DNA of 64,000 nt from Psychrobacillus insolitus (GTDB lineage Bacteria; Bacillota; Bacilli; Bacillales_A; Planococcaceae). Location of the stretch: NCBI RefSeq assembly GCF_003254155.1, contig NZ_QKZI01000003.1:62001-126000 (forward strand), in the 5' to 3' direction. The notes under the pieces are model-generated. The model ran no database searches and was not told the origin of the DNA. It saw only the letters and a list, made by a program, of their open reading frames with translations. The position numbers and the translations under genes were made by a program. Position 1 is the first letter of the stretch. Each line of letters starts with the position of its first letter. This document shows positions 25,865-34,448 of the stretch, piece by piece.

Positions 25865-26662
25865 TCTCTGTAAAACAGCGAACAACAAAAAAGAGCAAAA
25901 TTGACATACGGCATATTTTAAAATAAGTGCAAATATGTGAGAAAAGCACCATTTGGCACTTATTTGCAATTATGTCGTATAGTCAAATTGCTCATTTTTC
26001 AAAATCATTCCTAATAATTCAAATGAAAATAATCAAATCTGACACAAGGAACTATCCATACTAAATATCACTATCCCCGGCCAATCTCTTTCTAAAATAC
26101 TGCTCCGATTCTTTATCCGATCGTCTAGGAATTCCTCCATTTTGAAAAGGCGCTAACATCTTCCATTGTTAATGAACATACTTTTTTCGAATACTCTCTA
26201 ATCAGCGGAATATTTTCCCTTTAAAAAAATTGAAGTCCACTAAGATAAAGAGACAAAAATCTGAAAAATAGTACCTTAGTGTTTATTCCTTGGCATGAAA
26301 ATCATAATATTTACGATTTTAGACACTTTTCTAATACTAATATTTTCTGAAAAAAACACAATAAATTAAAATGAAGTAAACCGTATAGAGAACAAAAAAA
26401 TTTAGAAAACTAGCACTAATATAGTATTTAGATCACTCTTAGCTGGCATTATTAGAAGCACAAATGGTACGCTCAGAAAATTTCAATCTTTTGGAAGTAT
26501 ATTAGTATAACAAAATTCAATGAACAATTCAAAATAAATGTGGTAAAATAATTAATGTCAGACTATCTCAGGATAAGATTAGAACATACTAACCACAATG
26601 CGGAAAAGTGATTGTACGTTCTTTTATCATGCGAGTTTAGAAAACTTTTGGAGGATAGTGTT
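25865..26662. other. Long intergenic stretch with one large hairpin
   Basis: A 114-base imperfect inverted repeat fills 25886-25999 (separate entry). The remainder shows no gene with a ribosome site. On the minus strand near 26060-26170 a 32-codon frame starts MLAPFQNGGIPRRSDKESEQ but has no good site and may be a decayed gene end. The sstT promoter should be near 26540-26560, where TGTGGTAAAAT offers an extended -10. Confidence 0.45.
25886..25999. repeat. Large imperfect inverted repeat, MITE-like or terminator
   Basis: Outer arms GAGCAAAATTGACATACGGC and its right-hand counterpart (25971-25993) pair with a few mismatches. Inner arms AAATAAGTGC and GCACTTATTT pair exactly. Total length is about 114 bases, longer than usual terminators. 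It has no open frame. Confidence 0.6.
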
Positions 26663-27904
26663 ATGAAAGATTTATTTGTTAAATTTAATCAAGTTAGCTT
26701 AGTAAAAAGGATTGTTCTCGGTATTATCCTCGGTCTAATTTTAGCTTTAGTTGTACCTAATGCCACATGGATTTCCATTTTCGGTTCATTATTTGTTGGT
26801 GCATTAAAGGCAGTTGCACCAGTATTAGTATTAGTATTAGTGATGTCTGCTATTGCTGGTCATAAAAAAGGTAAGAAAACGAATATGAAATCGATTCTTG
26901 TTCTTTATGCTATTGGCACATTCCTAGCTGGGGCTGTCGCTGTAGTTGCAAGCTATATATTCCCAGTTACATTAACATTGACAACAGGAGCAGAAGACCT
27001 TTCTCCTCCTGAAGGTGTTGGTGAAGTTATTGAAACATTACTATTTAACGTAGTTGCCAATCCAATTGATGCATTAGTAAATGCTAACTATCTAGGTATA
27101 TTAATGTGGGCAGTCGTTCTTGGGATTGCATTAAAAAATGCGAATCAAAGTACAAAAGACATGTTAGGTAGTTTTTCGGATGCAATCACTAAAGTAGTAC
27201 AATGGGTGATTAATTTAGCACCGCTTGGTATTATGGGGCTTGTATTTACTGCATTTGCAACAAGTGGTTTTTCCGCTTTACTTGTATACGGTAAATTAAT
27301 ATTAATTTTAGTTGGATGTATGTTGTTTATCGCACTTATAGTGAATCCATTAATCGTATTCATCTATACGCGAAAAAATCCTTATCCACTTGTTTTCATG
27401 GTTTTAAGAGAAAGTGGTATTACGGTATTCTTTACACGTAGTTCAGCTGCAAATATTCCAGTAAATATGAAGTTATGTGAAAAACTTGGTTTAGATGAAG
27501 ATACTTATGCAGTATCAATCCCACTAGGTGCAACTATTAATATGGCTGGCGCAGCTATTACAATTGCTGTGCTAACTCTTGCAACAGTAAATACGCTTGG
27601 TATTGAAGTAGATTTTGTGACTTCACTTATACTTGTTGTTGTAGCAGCTGTCTCTGCAGCAGGTGCATCAGGTGTTTCAGGTGGATCACTTTTACTTATC
27701 CCTCTAGCTTGTAGCTTATTTGGAATTCCAAATGAAATTGCTATGCAGGTTGTTGGCGTTGGATTTATCATCGGTGTTATTCAAGATTCTTGTGAAACGG
27801 CACTGAATTCATCTTCTGACGTACTGTTCACAGCTACAGCTGAATACGCTAGAGAACGTAAAGAAGGTAAAGAAGTTTCTATGAATTCCTGGAAACTACG
27901 TTAG
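26663..27904 (+). CDS. sstT: Serine/threonine:sodium symporter
   Basis: 413 residues from the ATG at 26663, which follows TTTTGGAGG by nine bases. An in-frame start 51 bases earlier lacks a site. The family is the dicarboxylate/amino acid:cation symporters; [20 protein letters not shown] and [14 protein letters not shown] are SstT-like helical hairpin and binding segments, with [14 protein letters not shown] as the re-entrant serine-rich loop. It imports serine and threonine with sodium. It is transcribed alone and closed by a terminator. Confidence 0.92.
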   Translation: MKDLFVKFNQVSLVKRIVLGIILGLILALVVPNATWISIFGSLFVGALKAVAPVLVLVLVMSAIAGHKKGKKTNMKSILVLYAIGTFLAGAVAVVASYIFPVTLTLTTGAEDLSPPEGVGEVIETLLFNVVANPIDALVNANYLGILMWAVVLGIALKNANQSTKDMLGSFSDAITKVVQWVINLAPLGIMGLVFTAFATSGFSALLVYGKLILILVGCMLFIALIVNPLIVFIYTRKNPYPLVFMVLRESGITVFFTRSSAANIPVNMKLCEKLGLDEDTYAVSIPLGATINMAGAAITIAVLTLATVNTLGIEVDFVTSLILVVVAAVSAAGASGVSGGSLLLIPLACSLFGIPNEIAMQVVGVGFIIGVIQDSCETALNSSSDVLFTATAEYARERKEGKEVSMNSWKLR

Positions 27905-27974
27905 TAGACTAGTCGATATTCTAGCATCAAATAGTCAAATATATTAGCGGTGCTCTCAAAAGGTAATTGCTAAC

Positions 27975-28009
27975 AAAAAAAGAAACTCAGAATTTGAGTT
28001 TCTTTTTTT
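27975..28009. terminator. Bidirectional terminator between sstT and the WGR-like gene
   Basis: AGAAACTCA, loop GAATT, TGAGTTTCT, with seven A before and seven T after. A homologous terminator with the same stem stands at 33330-33357 beside a relic of the adjacent gene. Confidence 0.9.
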
Positions 28010-28010
28010 G

Positions 28011-28541
28011 TTATAAAATTTCAAAAACAGCACCCTCTGGATATAGAGAAACATATTCACCATCTTCATTTAAAAAGGCTATTTCAATACCATCTAATAA
28101 ATTGTTAGTAGATAACTCTTTCAAAATAGTTTCAAGTGCTATTTCAATACTTATGACACTACAATAGTTAGTCCCTCCATCATCACCAATTTCTGAACCA
28201 TCACACGATCCATTACCTGTCGAGAATAATGCATAGTCTAATAAATCCTCTACAGATAAACTTTTTTCCTCCACTTCTTCAAATTGTTCTTTATCCTTAG
28301 ATCGGTATTGTACAAATACTTTGATTAATGCTTCTTCATCAATATATTCGTACCCCTGAAGCTGCTTCTCCTTAGCTAGACTACGCATAACTTTTTTAGA
28401 GCTTTCAAAAAACTTCCGTTGTATTTCTTCCTTTTCAGCAATCACTCCTAAAGTGCCAAACTGTGTAAATATATCCTTGTCTAATTTCCAAACTTGCCAA
28501 TAGTGCATTTCGTTATTTACCTTCTTAATCAACCTAATCAT
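28011..28541 (-). CDS. WGR-like domain protein of unknown function
   Basis: 176 residues. The N-terminal 65 residues, HYWQVWKLDKDIFTQFGTLG and KFFESSKKVMRSLAKEKQLQ, then GYEYIDE, follow the WGR domain pattern in which a W-x-x-x-x-G-R core is replaced here by FGTLG. WGR domains bind nucleic acid or act with MolR/PARP-type proteins. The C-terminal part is acidic, with GNGSCDGSEIGDDGGTNY in the middle. Nothing else identifies the role. GGGGG precedes the ATG. A degenerate copy with an internal deletion exists at 33359-33480. Confidence 0.6.
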   Translation of the reverse strand: MIRLIKKVNNEMHYWQVWKLDKDIFTQFGTLGVIAEKEEIQRKFFESSKKVMRSLAKEKQLQGYEYIDEEALIKVFVQYRSKDKEQFEEVEEKSLSVEDLLDYALFSTGNGSCDGSEIGDDGGTNYCSVISIEIALETILKELSTNNLLDGIEIAFLNEDGEYVSLYPEGAVFEIL

Positions 28542-28709
28542 TTTTATAATTCCCCCTTTATTAAAATTTATTATTTATCCAGTATATAGTATCTCCCTTT
28601 TCTTATATTGAATTTATTTCCTGTTAAATAACTCGAATCATCAAACTCCATTAATTACCAGTTGTAAAATCCACTCTTTAGGCAATCATAATTTGTGGAG
28701 GTGAAGAAA

Positions 28710-28997
28710 ATGACAAAAAATAAAAACAACAAAATGGCTAATCAACAACAAGCCAATGGTGCACAAAACATGGCTAGTGAATTTGGTGCTGAATTTGGTC
28801 TTCCATCTGAAAGCCAAACTAATGCACAAGAAGTTAAAAAACAAAATGCTAAATCCGCTCAAAAAACGCAAGCTGCTTCAGGTGGACAAAACATGACTAG
28901 TGAGTTTGGTGCTGAATTTGGTCTTCCATCTGAAAGTCAAACTAATGCACAAGAAGTTAAAAAACAAAATGCTAAATCTGCTAAAAAAGGTCAATGA
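28710..28997 (+). CDS. sspE: Gamma-type small acid-soluble spore protein
   Basis: 95 residues, rich in N, Q, A, K and S and free of large aromatics, with two nearly identical repeats. Each contains SEFGAEFGLPSESQTNAQEV followed by KKQNAKSA; the SEFGAEF core is the GPR protease cleavage region of gamma SASPs. The protein is stored in the forespore and degraded for amino acids on germination. The ATG at 28710 follows a perfect GGAGGTGA by five bases; the GTG upstream at 28695 precedes that site and is rejected. Forespore sigma-G control is expected from family knowledge, though no promoter was matched. Confidence 0.95.
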   Translation: MTKNKNNKMANQQQANGAQNMASEFGAEFGLPSESQTNAQEVKKQNAKSAQKTQAASGGQNMTSEFGAEFGLPSESQTNAQEVKKQNAKSAKKGQ

Positions 28998-29010
28998 AGT
29001 AACAACATAA

Positions 29011-29055
29011 AAAACAAAACCGATGGGAGCTAATACTCTCATCGGTTTTGTTTTT
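29011..29055. terminator. Terminator of sspE, also serving mgtC copy 2
   Basis: AAAACCGATGGGAG pairs with CTCTCATCGGTTTT around a short loop, flanked by A and T runs. The spacing from sspE and the similarity to 33548-33584 tie it to the SASP gene. Confidence 0.88.
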
Positions 29056-29079
29056 GGATTTAGAAATACTCATCAACTA

Positions 29080-29553
29080 TTATTCCCCATCACTATCAGC
29101 ATCTTTTTCTCTAGATGGTAAGATTCCTAATTTTACAACAAGTTTTGGTAAGTTCATTGCAATAAACATTAAAATTACAGTGATAATGGCTAAATCATAT
29201 GCGCCATAACCTATTGTCAAACCAACACAAGCAGTTATCCAAAGGTTTGCAGCAGTAGTAAGGCCACGTTTTACATTATCCTTATCTAACCAAATAACAC
29301 CTGCACCAAGGAATCCAATACCACTAATTACTTGGGCTGCTAATCGCATCGGATCCATATATGGGCCTTGGTTCAAAGTCGACAAAGTCATTGCCAACGT
29401 TGACCCTAAACATACTAATATATGCGTTCTAATACCTGCTGGCTTATCTTTAATAGCTCGTTCTAGACCAATTAAAAAACCTATAAATGTAGCTATAATT
29501 AGTCTTATGTATAATTCATAATTCGAATTGAAAAGAGATGTAATAATATCCAT
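29080..29553 (-). CDS. MgtC/SapB-family membrane protein, copy 2
   Basis: About 157 residues from the ATG at 29553, with AGGGAT and AAAGGGG upstream. It carries the same conserved segments as copy 1 (18098-18598): GLERAIKDKPAGIRTHILVC and GIGFLGAGVIWLDKDN. The main differences are a shorter acidic tail and conservative helix changes. The high similarity points to a recent duplication or a recent exchange between the two copies. It is convergent with sspE. Confidence 0.9.
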   Translation of the reverse strand: MDIITSLFNSNYELYIRLIIATFIGFLIGLERAIKDKPAGIRTHILVCLGSTLAMTLSTLNQGPYMDPMRLAAQVISGIGFLGAGVIWLDKDNVKRGLTTAANLWITACVGLTIGYGAYDLAIITVILMFIAMNLPKLVVKLGILPSREKDADSDGE

Positions 29554-30283
29554 ATCCCTATTTACCCCTTTCACTAAAAAAGTATCAGTAATTAAATATG
29601 TTAAAGTAAATCCAGATTATTAGAGTTATTACTATAATAGATATTTATACTATCATATCATACCATTCATTATTTTCTTCCGTAAACTTAGACTTCACTA
29701 CACAGTTATGCTTTCTACATACTATTCGTTTAAAGTTCTTGCCTTCAATTTTTCCTCAATAAATTGAATTCACGTTTTTATTGCATTCGAAACATAGTTT
29801 TTCATAGTCACTACAGTCCTTCCACTTACATTTTACTGAAAAGAGAAATCCTGTAGCTCTCGTCTGTCCGCCACTTACTTCACATAAATTGTAAACCGCC
29901 GAAGATGCAATTTCGGCGGCTTTTTCTTTCTAGTAGTATGAATGCTGCTCCATTTGTTATAGATACTCCGTTATCCAAGCATCCACATGGAACTTATTAT
30001 ATTCAAGTTTGTTTGAATTAGCGTTAATGCTTCTGACACAGGTTCATGAAGCAAGGTCTCCTAAGTCTCAGGGCTTAGAAAAATATAGTTCTAAGGATAG
30101 ATGTGGAAATATTTTCTATTTCTTACAATAGAGATGTAACAGAGACCGTGAAAGAAGGGAGCGCATAGTTTGAATTAAGTTTATGTAAATTTTCTTAAGT
30201 TAACTAAGATTTGATTCTATTTTTGCATTTATAAGAGTATTTTATTTGGTGTCAATTTTAATATTATTGGGAGGGAACTTTAT
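29554..30283. other. Long intergenic stretch with an orphan hairpin
   Basis: CCGCCGAA and TTCGGCGG at 29896-29919 make a GC-rich hairpin followed by CTTTTTC, a good terminator on the + strand although no + gene lies upstream. On the minus strand a start-less, cysteine-bearing frame (29756-29929) runs through it. From 29930 to 30283 nothing is recognised; the RND pump leader should be in this part. Confidence 0.5.
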
Positions 30284-33200
30284 ATGTCTATTTTTACAAA
30301 GTGGGCTTTTGGTAACAGGGCTGCTGTCGCAGTACTAACCATTTTAGTATTAGTAATAGGTGTTGTCAGTTATTTTAGACTACCTATGGAATTTTTACCC
30401 TCTGCGGATAATCCGCAAGTCACCATTATTTCCATGGGCCAGGGAACTGACTCCAAAACAATGGAATCAGAAGTGACCATTCCGATTGAAAGAGCCGTTA
30501 CAGGATTGAATGGAAAAACATCCGTTTTTTCTACAACTGGAGATGGATTTTCAAAAGTAGACCTGTTCTTCGAAGCTGGCTCTGATATGAAGCAAGCCAA
30601 ACAGGATGTACAAGATGCTTTAAGCAATGTAACTTTGCCTCTTTATATATCCAAGCCAACAATTTCACAGCTTAATACTTCTATGATTCCAATTGTTAAC
30701 ATTGCCGTCACCTTTGAAGAAGGGTTGACTACAGAAAATATGGATTTCGCACGTGAAGAGCTTCAATCTCTATATCAAGAAATTAAAGGGGTCTCCAGTG
30801 TCGATATATATGGGATTACAGATTCCGTCATTTCCGTCAAAATCGATGATGAAAAATTGGCTGAAAATCAAATTTCTCTTCAAACGGTTATGGGTATTCT
30901 TAATGGTCAAAACACTGCTGTAGCTGTCGGTGAAAAGATTATCGATGGAAAAACAAGTAATATTAAAGTAATCGGTGATTTAACAAGCATTGAAAAATTG
31001 AAAGGATTAGCTGTAGCACCTAGTGTAACACTTGGAGATATTGCAACAATGGAAGAAACAAAAGATGCCAATTTCATGAGCCGTTTCAATGGAAAGGATA
31101 GCTTAGATATTAGCATCACAAAGGACAGTCAATCCAATGCAGTGACTATTAGCAAAGAAGTTGAAAAAGTAACAAAGGACATCAATGAAAAATATGATCA
31201 GCAGGAATCTGTAATCTACATATCCTCTGCTGATTTGGTTCAAAATTCCGTACAATCTATGATAAAAGAAGTCCTTCTTGGTGCACTTTTTGCAACGATT
31301 GTTATTATGATCTTCCTAAGAAATATCCGCACTACTTTTATTACCATTGTATCAATTCCTTTATCACTTTGCTTCACACTATTCCTACTATCATGGTCTG
31401 GTGTGACATTGAACATTTTAACGCTTGGCGGTGTCGCTGTTGCAGTTGGGCGTCTAGTTGATGACAGCATTGTCGTAATCGAAAATATTTTCCGCAAAAT
31501 GCAAACAGAGAAATTCTCAGTCCAAATGATTATAGACGCAACTAAACAAGTAGGAGTCGCTATTACTGCATCAACACTTACAACAGTAGCCGTTTTCTTA
31601 CCGATGAGTTTATTAAACGGAGGACTGCAAGAATTCCTTTTACCATTCGCATTAACGATTACCTATTCCTTGCTTGCTTCTTTGCTCGTCGCGTTGACTG
31701 TTGTTCCGTTAATGAGTGCGAGATTATTGAAGAATACTAAGATTCCCAAGCATAAACCAGCTGTTCGTTTTCCAAAAATTGTAACATGGTCCTTAAATCA
31801 TAAATGGATTGTCTTCTCGATTTCCATCCTTCTCTTCATCGGATCAATCGGCACTTACTTTGTCATTCCAAAAGGCGCAGTTGACAACTCTTCTGCTGAC
31901 TATGTTGTAGCCACGCTGAGTTACCCGAACGATACACCAATTGAAGAAGTACAAGAAAAGACAATTGAACTTGAATCATCTATTCAAGCTATTGATGAGG
32001 TAGAATATGTGTTTTCACAGGTAGGTTCTCCAGCTGAAGCTGCTCAATATGGCTGGGTAGGATCATCGACAGAAGCATCCTTCAGTATTTTATTGAACGA
32101 CAAAAAAGATACAGACCTCATAGTGAAAGAAATGGAAAAGAAAAAGGATCAATATCCAGATGCTCATTTAGAAGTTACTACAGCCTCCTTTATGATGGGG
32201 GGAGCAAGTTCAAATATCACCATTGATGTAGTCGGTGATGAATTAGCGGATCTTGAAGAAGTGGCAACCACTATTAAAGAAAAAGTACAAAATATTGACG
32301 GTGTAGAGGAAGTAACGACCAATCAAGATGAAAAGAAAACCGTATACTCCCTCATTGTGGATCCATCAAAAGGTAACACGGAACAGATTGCACAGCAGCT
32401 CGGTGTGATGTTAAATAAAACACCAATCGGAACAATTAGCTTAGACGACAAGCAAAAACCAGTATTCCTGGAACCTCTCCTGGATACGGAAACACCTGAA
32501 GACTTGGAAAATATACAAATCATGACCGATACAGGTCTTGTCCCAGTATCGTCCATTGCTACCTTACAAAGTGAAGAACGTTCAACTAACCAGTTTCATA
32601 AGGATGGAGAAGCCTATCTTCGAGTCACTGCATCAGTCGATTCTGCTAAGCTATCGGAAATTTCGAGTGCTGTTAATGTAGAGATTTTCGGCGATAAAAA
32701 GGACAATGAAGGCATGGATCTCCCAGAGAATGTCGAGGTTCTAGTTGGTGGATCGAGCAGCCAACAGGTAGATGATTTTACAGATTTATTTCTCCTTATG
32801 CTTGTTTCAATCGGGATTGTATTTTTAATTATGGTCATCACATTTAAGTCAATCAGAGCACCAATCGCTATTCTATGCTCCCTACCCCTTGCTGCGATCG
32901 GAGCCATTTTAGGTGTTGTCATCAGCGGTATTCCAGTTGATATCACAGCACTACTAGGAGCATTAATGCTAATTGGTATCGTCGTAACAAATGCGATTGT
33001 ACTTTTAGACCGAGTAAAACAAAACGAACAAAAAATGATTATTCGTGATGCGCTTGTTGAAGCAACAGCAACAAGGATGAGACCAATCTTTATGACTGCT
33101 ATTGCAACCATCTGTGCGATGCTTCCACTTTTAGTGAAACAAGCCGAAACAGGAAGTTTAGTCTCACAAAGTCTCGCTATTGTAGTTATTGGTGGATTAG

Positions 33201-33319
33201 CCATGGCAACCCTACTGACTCTGATTGTAATTCCATGTATATATGAATTGCTTTATTTTAGAAAATCGAAGAAACAGAGAATTAGTCAATTAGCTGAGCA
33301 TGAACATGAATTAAATTAG
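30284..33319 (+). CDS. RND-family efflux permease (AcrB/SwrC type)
   Basis: 1011 residues, close to the family length. One helix at the N-terminus (about 12-31) and the typical 1+5 and 1+5 helix pattern separate two large extracytoplasmic domains. Landmarks are LPMEFLPSADNPQVTI near the start, GRLVDDSIVVIENIFRKMQ with the proton-relay aspartates in helix 4, and ALMLIGIVVTNAIVLLDRVK in the second half. In Gram-positive bacteria such pumps (SwrC/YerP) work without an outer-membrane channel and export lipopeptides or detergents. GGGAGGGAAC precedes the ATG. It is a single-gene unit. Confidence 0.93.
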   Translation: MSIFTKWAFGNRAAVAVLTILVLVIGVVSYFRLPMEFLPSADNPQVTIISMGQGTDSKTMESEVTIPIERAVTGLNGKTSVFSTTGDGFSKVDLFFEAGSDMKQAKQDVQDALSNVTLPLYISKPTISQLNTSMIPIVNIAVTFEEGLTTENMDFAREELQSLYQEIKGVSSVDIYGITDSVISVKIDDEKLAENQISLQTVMGILNGQNTAVAVGEKIIDGKTSNIKVIGDLTSIEKLKGLAVAPSVTLGDIATMEETKDANFMSRFNGKDSLDISITKDSQSNAVTISKEVEKVTKDINEKYDQQESVIYISSADLVQNSVQSMIKEVLLGALFATIVIMIFLRNIRTTFITIVSIPLSLCFTLFLLSWSGVTLNILTLGGVAVAVGRLVDDSIVVIENIFRKMQTEKFSVQMIIDATKQVGVAITASTLTTVAVFLPMSLLNGGLQEFLLPFALTITYSLLASLLVALTVVPLMSARLLKNTKIPKHKPAVRFPKIVTWSLNHKWIVFSISILLFIGSIGTYFVIPKGAVDNSSADYVVATLSYPNDTPIEEVQEKTIELESSIQAIDEVEYVFSQVGSPAEAAQYGWVGSSTEASFSILLNDKKDTDLIVKEMEKKKDQYPDAHLEVTTASFMMGGASSNITIDVVGDELADLEEVATTIKEKVQNIDGVEEVTTNQDEKKTVYSLIVDPSKGNTEQIAQQLGVMLNKTPIGTISLDDKQKPVFLEPLLDTETPEDLENIQIMTDTGLVPVSSIATLQSEERSTNQFHKDGEAYLRVTASVDSAKLSEISSAVNVEIFGDKKDNEGMDLPENVEVLVGGSSSQQVDDFTDLFLLMLVSIGIVFLIMVITFKSIRAPIAILCSLPLAAIGAILGVVISGIPVDITALLGALMLIGIVVTNAIVLLDRVKQNEQKMIIRDALVEATATRMRPIFMTAIATICAMLPLLVKQAETGSLVSQSLAIVVIGGLAMATLLTLIVIPCIYELLYFRKSKKQRISQLAEHEHELN

Positions 33320-33329
33320 ACTTCAATTA

Positions 33330-33357
33330 AGAAACTCAGAATATGAGTTTCTTTTTT
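33330..33357. terminator. Terminator between the RND pump gene and the WGR-gene relic
   Basis: AGAAACTCA, loop, TGAGTTTCTTTTTT. Stem sequence is identical to the terminator at 27975-28009, consistent with a duplicated block. Confidence 0.85.
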
Positions 33358-33358
33358 A

Positions 33359-33480
33359 TTATACAACCCCAAAATAGCAGCTTCTGGATAAAGTTGATTC
33401 CTCCCCGTCGTCAATTTCTGAACCTTCATAAGATGCATTACCTGAAAAGAATACGGTATGATTTAATAAATTCTCTACTA
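33359..33480 (-). pseudogene. Relic of the WGR-like gene (internal deletion)
   Basis: The minus-strand translation VENLLNHTVFFSGNASYEGS EIDD matches VEDLLDYALFSTGNGSCDGS EIGDD of the gene at 28011-28541. After this the relic jumps, out of frame, to a copy of the last codons (LYPEAAI compared with LYPEGAV). The N-terminal part is gone. The 3' side keeps the same terminator stem. It is a deleted, frame-shifted remnant of a second copy. Confidence 0.75.
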
Positions 33481-33547
33481 TTTGAATACCCTAATTTCAT
33501 AATTCCTTTATACATCATCCATTTTCAAACTTTACGGCCATAGTAAT

Positions 33548-33584
33548 AAAAACGATGGGAGCACAGGCTCCTATCGTTTTTGTT
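33548..33584. terminator. Terminator related to that of sspE
   Basis: AAAACGATGGGAGC, loop ACA-G, GCTCCTATCGTTTT followed by T. The stem resembles the sspE terminator at 29011-29055 (CGATGGGAG), and here faces the SASP relic on the minus strand. Confidence 0.75.
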
Positions 33585-33603
33585 ATTTGTTTATGTTGTT
33601 ATT

Positions 33604-33665
33604 TCAACCTTGTGCTTTTGCGTTTTTTGGAACAGATTGAGCATTTAGTTTTCTAACTTCTTGTT
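33604..33665 (-). pseudogene. Relic of a gamma-type SASP gene (3' end)
   Basis: The minus-strand translation QEVRKLNAQSVPKNAKAQG then stop corresponds to QEVKKQNAKSAKKGQ, the end of SspE at 28710-28997. The bases after the stop (TAACAAC) also match. Upstream sequence diverges at once. With the WGR relic next to it, this block is a decayed, rearranged second copy of the sstT-WGR-sspE neighbourhood. Confidence 0.65.
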
Positions 33666-33834
33666 AAAAGAGTTTCTTTTGAAAAAACCGTCCCAGTGGC
33701 AGCAACAAATTGAGGAACATTTCAGTCACAGGAAGATAGTTGGTTTCTTCATTGACAAAACATAAAAAACTATAGTGTACTCTCCCTGTTACATATAAGC
33801 ATGTGTGTACTTTACTTCCAGACCTTCTAGATGC

Positions 33835-34374
33835 CTATTCACAACTGTTCTTCAATTTTCCAATCAGCTTCTCAAACCAAAAAATATCTTTCGTAATCGT
33901 GTCCGATAAATACGATTCCGAAAATTCCAGCATTTCCTGCAAGTTGTCATCTACTCGAACTTGACCATAAATTTCCTTATATCGTGACTGCTTCGAGCGT
34001 AAGTAGTCCACCTTTTCCTCTAAAATACGAATGATGCGTGATTGCTCGACATGGCGTAGAAACATCAGCCCAACAATCATCTCCGCCAGTATGTTCGTCT
34101 TTTCAAACATTTGATAAATCTTCTCTGGTAGCTGCTCACGACCCTTGTCTGTAATGGCAAAGACCTGTTTATCTGGACGATTCTCTTCCTTGATGACCTC
34201 AAGTGGCTCGATTAGTCCTTGTTTTGTAAGCGATTCAAAATGGTAGTATAGTTTACTTTCTGTTAAATTAGCCATTTTATCAAATGGAATAGGCTCTGAT
34301 AATTCCTTTTTTAACTTATAAGGATAATTGTCCTCTTCTATTAGCTTACTTAAAATATAAATTTGGATTGACAT
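33835..34374 (-). CDS. PadR-family transcriptional regulator
   Basis: 179 residues. The N-terminal winged helix (about 1-75) reads IYILSKLIEEDNYPYKLKKE and SKLYYHFESLTKQGLIEPLE; the C-terminal half is a helical dimerisation region of the PadR subfamily with a long tail. It follows the YhgE-like permease gene by 74 bases on the same strand. Such pairs are known in which the PadR protein represses the membrane protein operon. The 56-bp palindrome before the permease gene is the likely operator. AAAGGAGG precedes the ATG. Confidence 0.88.
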   Translation of the reverse strand: MSIQIYILSKLIEEDNYPYKLKKELSEPIPFDKMANLTESKLYYHFESLTKQGLIEPLEVIKEENRPDKQVFAITDKGREQLPEKIYQMFEKTNILAEMIVGLMFLRHVEQSRIIRILEEKVDYLRSKQSRYKEIYGQVRVDDNLQEMLEFSESYLSDTITKDIFWFEKLIGKLKNSCE

Positions 34375-34448
34375 ATTACACCTCCTTTAATAATTTACAG
34401 AAGAAGTAATAAAACTTCAAGCAAGTAATATATTGAATCTTTATTTTA

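Noticed and set aside
29756-29929. Minus-strand frame with CxxxxC and CxxC pairs (FLFSVKCKWKDC, LCFECNKN)
   Set aside because: It looks like a zinc-ribbon fragment but has no ATG, GTG or TTG start and runs through a terminator hairpin. At most it is a relic, so it is not listed as a gene.
33690-33770. Frame KKPSQWQQQIEEHFS resembling the start of a transposase accessory protein
   Set aside because: Only 28 codons, no inverted repeats and no transposase nearby; similarity is too weak.
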